Source of the DNA: a virus
Virus record (IMG/VR): IMGVR_UViG_3300009183_000267
Coordinates: 1-29,519 of that record
Reading direction: 5' to 3' (one strand)
DNA: 29,519 nt
A model generated the notes under the pieces. It did not search any database. It was not told the DNA's origin and saw nothing but the letters and a program-made list of their open reading frames with translations. Shown here one piece after another: positions 28,794-29,519 of this stretch. Every line of letters begins with the position of its first letter. Within the stretch, counting starts at the first letter, position 1. The translations under genes and the position numbers were made by a program.

Positions 28794-29353
28794 TTGTACC
28801 AGTACCAAACATCACATTCAGTTGTAAGAACTTTGTCGGTTTTAGTTGGTGCGAATTCACCAACGGCTTTATTCACACCAGGAATTGTTTGATAATCATG
28901 GCCAGAGAAGATACCACCAGTTTTAACCTTAGAGTAATAGTTGTGACAGTCTTTTGTTAATTGTTCGTAGGTGTGTAATCCATCAATAAAGATAAAATCA
29001 AATTCTTCATCATTGAACTGGTCAACAACATTGTCTGAGAAGTCTCTAATCAAAACAAATCTATCACCATAAACAGCCATCTCTTTTGTGACACGGCCAA
29101 AGAATTCTTCTCGGTCATTCAATACATTACCGTTCCAGTCCGTGTATGCAACATAAGGATCAATTGAATATAAGGTCAATTCTGGATTGGTGTCCAATAG
29201 AAACTTTGAGGTGTGTGCCTCAGAACAACCAATCTCTAAACCTTTTTTCATGCCTTTGGTCAATTCACCAAGTCCATAACCTGAACACTTGGTTACTCCA
29301 CGTTCAACACCAAATGCTTGTGTTGCAGTATTAAATTTAATTATATCACTCAT
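28790..29353 (-). CDS. class I SAM-dependent methyltransferase
   Basis: 187 residues from the ATG at 29353 (GAGGT five bases ahead); upstream in-frame codons would overlap the previous gene. SAM-binding motif I KKGLEIGCSEAHTSKFLL (about 42-59), motif II LYSIDPYVA with the acidic residue, motif IV FDFIFIDGLHTYEQL and SGHDYQTIPGVNKAV. This fits the Methyltransf_24 type often seen with glycan or small-molecule substrates. Substrate unknown. Coupled to the gene downstream by ATGA. Confidence 0.8.
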   Translation of the reverse strand: MSDIIKFNTATQAFGVERGVTKCSGYGLGELTKGMKKGLEIGCSEAHTSKFLLDTNPELTLYSIDPYVAYTDWNGNVLNDREEFFGRVTKEMAVYGDRFVLIRDFSDNVVDQFNDEEFDFIFIDGLHTYEQLTKDCHNYYSKVKTGGIFSGHDYQTIPGVNKAVGEFAPTKTDKVLTTECDVWYWYK

Positions 29354-29354
29354 A

Positions 29355-29519
29355 TCATACCTCTTTATTAAAGTCACTAAAAATAACAAACGGATCAAGT
29401 CCGAGTTGGTGGTCTGGAATCTTATGTAGTTCAAATAATTCCGGATATTTGATTGATGACATTAACATAAGTGTTTGGTCATCATCAATCAAACCATTCG
29501 TACCCAATTCAATCAAACA
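29355..29519 (-). CDS. partial hypothetical gene (start outside the window)
   Basis: The C-terminal 54 residues of a frame that runs to the window edge: LIELGTNGLIDDDQTLML..., then SIKYPELFELH and ending FSDFNKEV. It has no stop between 29519 and 29357 and ends in the ribosome-binding region of the methyltransferase, two bases before its ATG. It resembles the C-terminus of sugar- or glycan-related phage proteins, but that is a weak impression. Confidence 0.6.
   Translation of the reverse strand, partial: CLIELGTNGLIDDDQTLMLMSSIKYPELFELHKIPDHQLGLDPFVIFSDFNKEV

Noticed and set aside
1-29519. tRNA genes, CRISPR arrays, insertion sequences, integrase or attachment sites
   Set aside because: Gaps between genes are short and accounted for; no cloverleaf, repeat-spacer pattern, transposase or recombinase was seen on either strand.

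Overview
The window reads as a piece of an AT-rich, T4-like contractile-tailed phage of a Gram-negative, probably aquatic, bacterium. The T4 relationship rests on recognisable homologues of RNase H (FEN-type) and gp61 primase, a class I RNR with thioredoxin, a TATAAATA late-type promoter, and several head-region proteins whose first ten residues resemble the T4 capsid-targeting sequence. A two-part spanin candidate, an LpxH-like lipid A enzyme and sigma70-type promoters suggest a Gram-negative host. I saw no tRNA, CRISPR array, insertion sequence or integrase. Apart from one gp88-like gene at the left edge, everything lies on the minus strand, so genes are read from right to left.

Layout from the right (upstream) end. 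(1) 29519-28119: a partial gene, a SAM methyltransferase and a protein possibly related to glycosyltransferases. (2) 28119-28005: a promoter region with a consensus sigma70 promoter, an inverted repeat in its spacer, and a TATAAATA late element. (3) 28004-19780: a virion or head-morphogenesis block. Five proteins start with a ten-residue leader that fits T4 capsid targeting and prohead-protease cleavage; a sixth has the leader without the cleavage glutamate. Two of the five look like enzymes: a KxDG nucleotidyltransferase or ligase-like protein, and a HIGH-type nucleotidyltransferase fused to a P-loop kinase. This block also holds a dnaX-type A_AAA_AAG slippery site and an overprinted proline-rich ORF. 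(4) 20543-17466: a lysis block with i-spanin and o-spanin candidates, a GH19 endolysin, a secreted SNase-type nuclease and holin-like membrane proteins. (5) 17263-16582: IscU and IscA, an iron-sulfur assembly pair. (6) 16220-6226: replication and nucleotide metabolism: primase, ThyX, a MazG-like hydrolase, NrdA, a glutamine-amidotransferase-like protein, thioredoxin, NrdB, an LpxH-like phosphatase, a GT2 glycosyltransferase, a GIY-YIG protein and RNase H. (7) 6201-823: a promoter with perfect consensus boxes followed by a tightly overlapping operon of small unknown genes, a large HExxH plus vWA protein, an AbrB-like protein and a second MazG-like hydrolase. (8) 1-704: a gp88-like gene of higher GC on the plus strand, with its own intrinsic terminator, convergent with the operon.

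The parts fit a lytic programme. dNTP supply (RNR, ThyX, thioredoxin, NTP pyrophosphohydrolases) and DNA replication (primase, RNase H) form one long operon. Head, internal and lysis proteins form another, with late-type promoters. The most unusual possibility is that the phage packages and injects a set of leader-tagged proteins, including enzymes that act on nucleotides or nucleic-acid ends.
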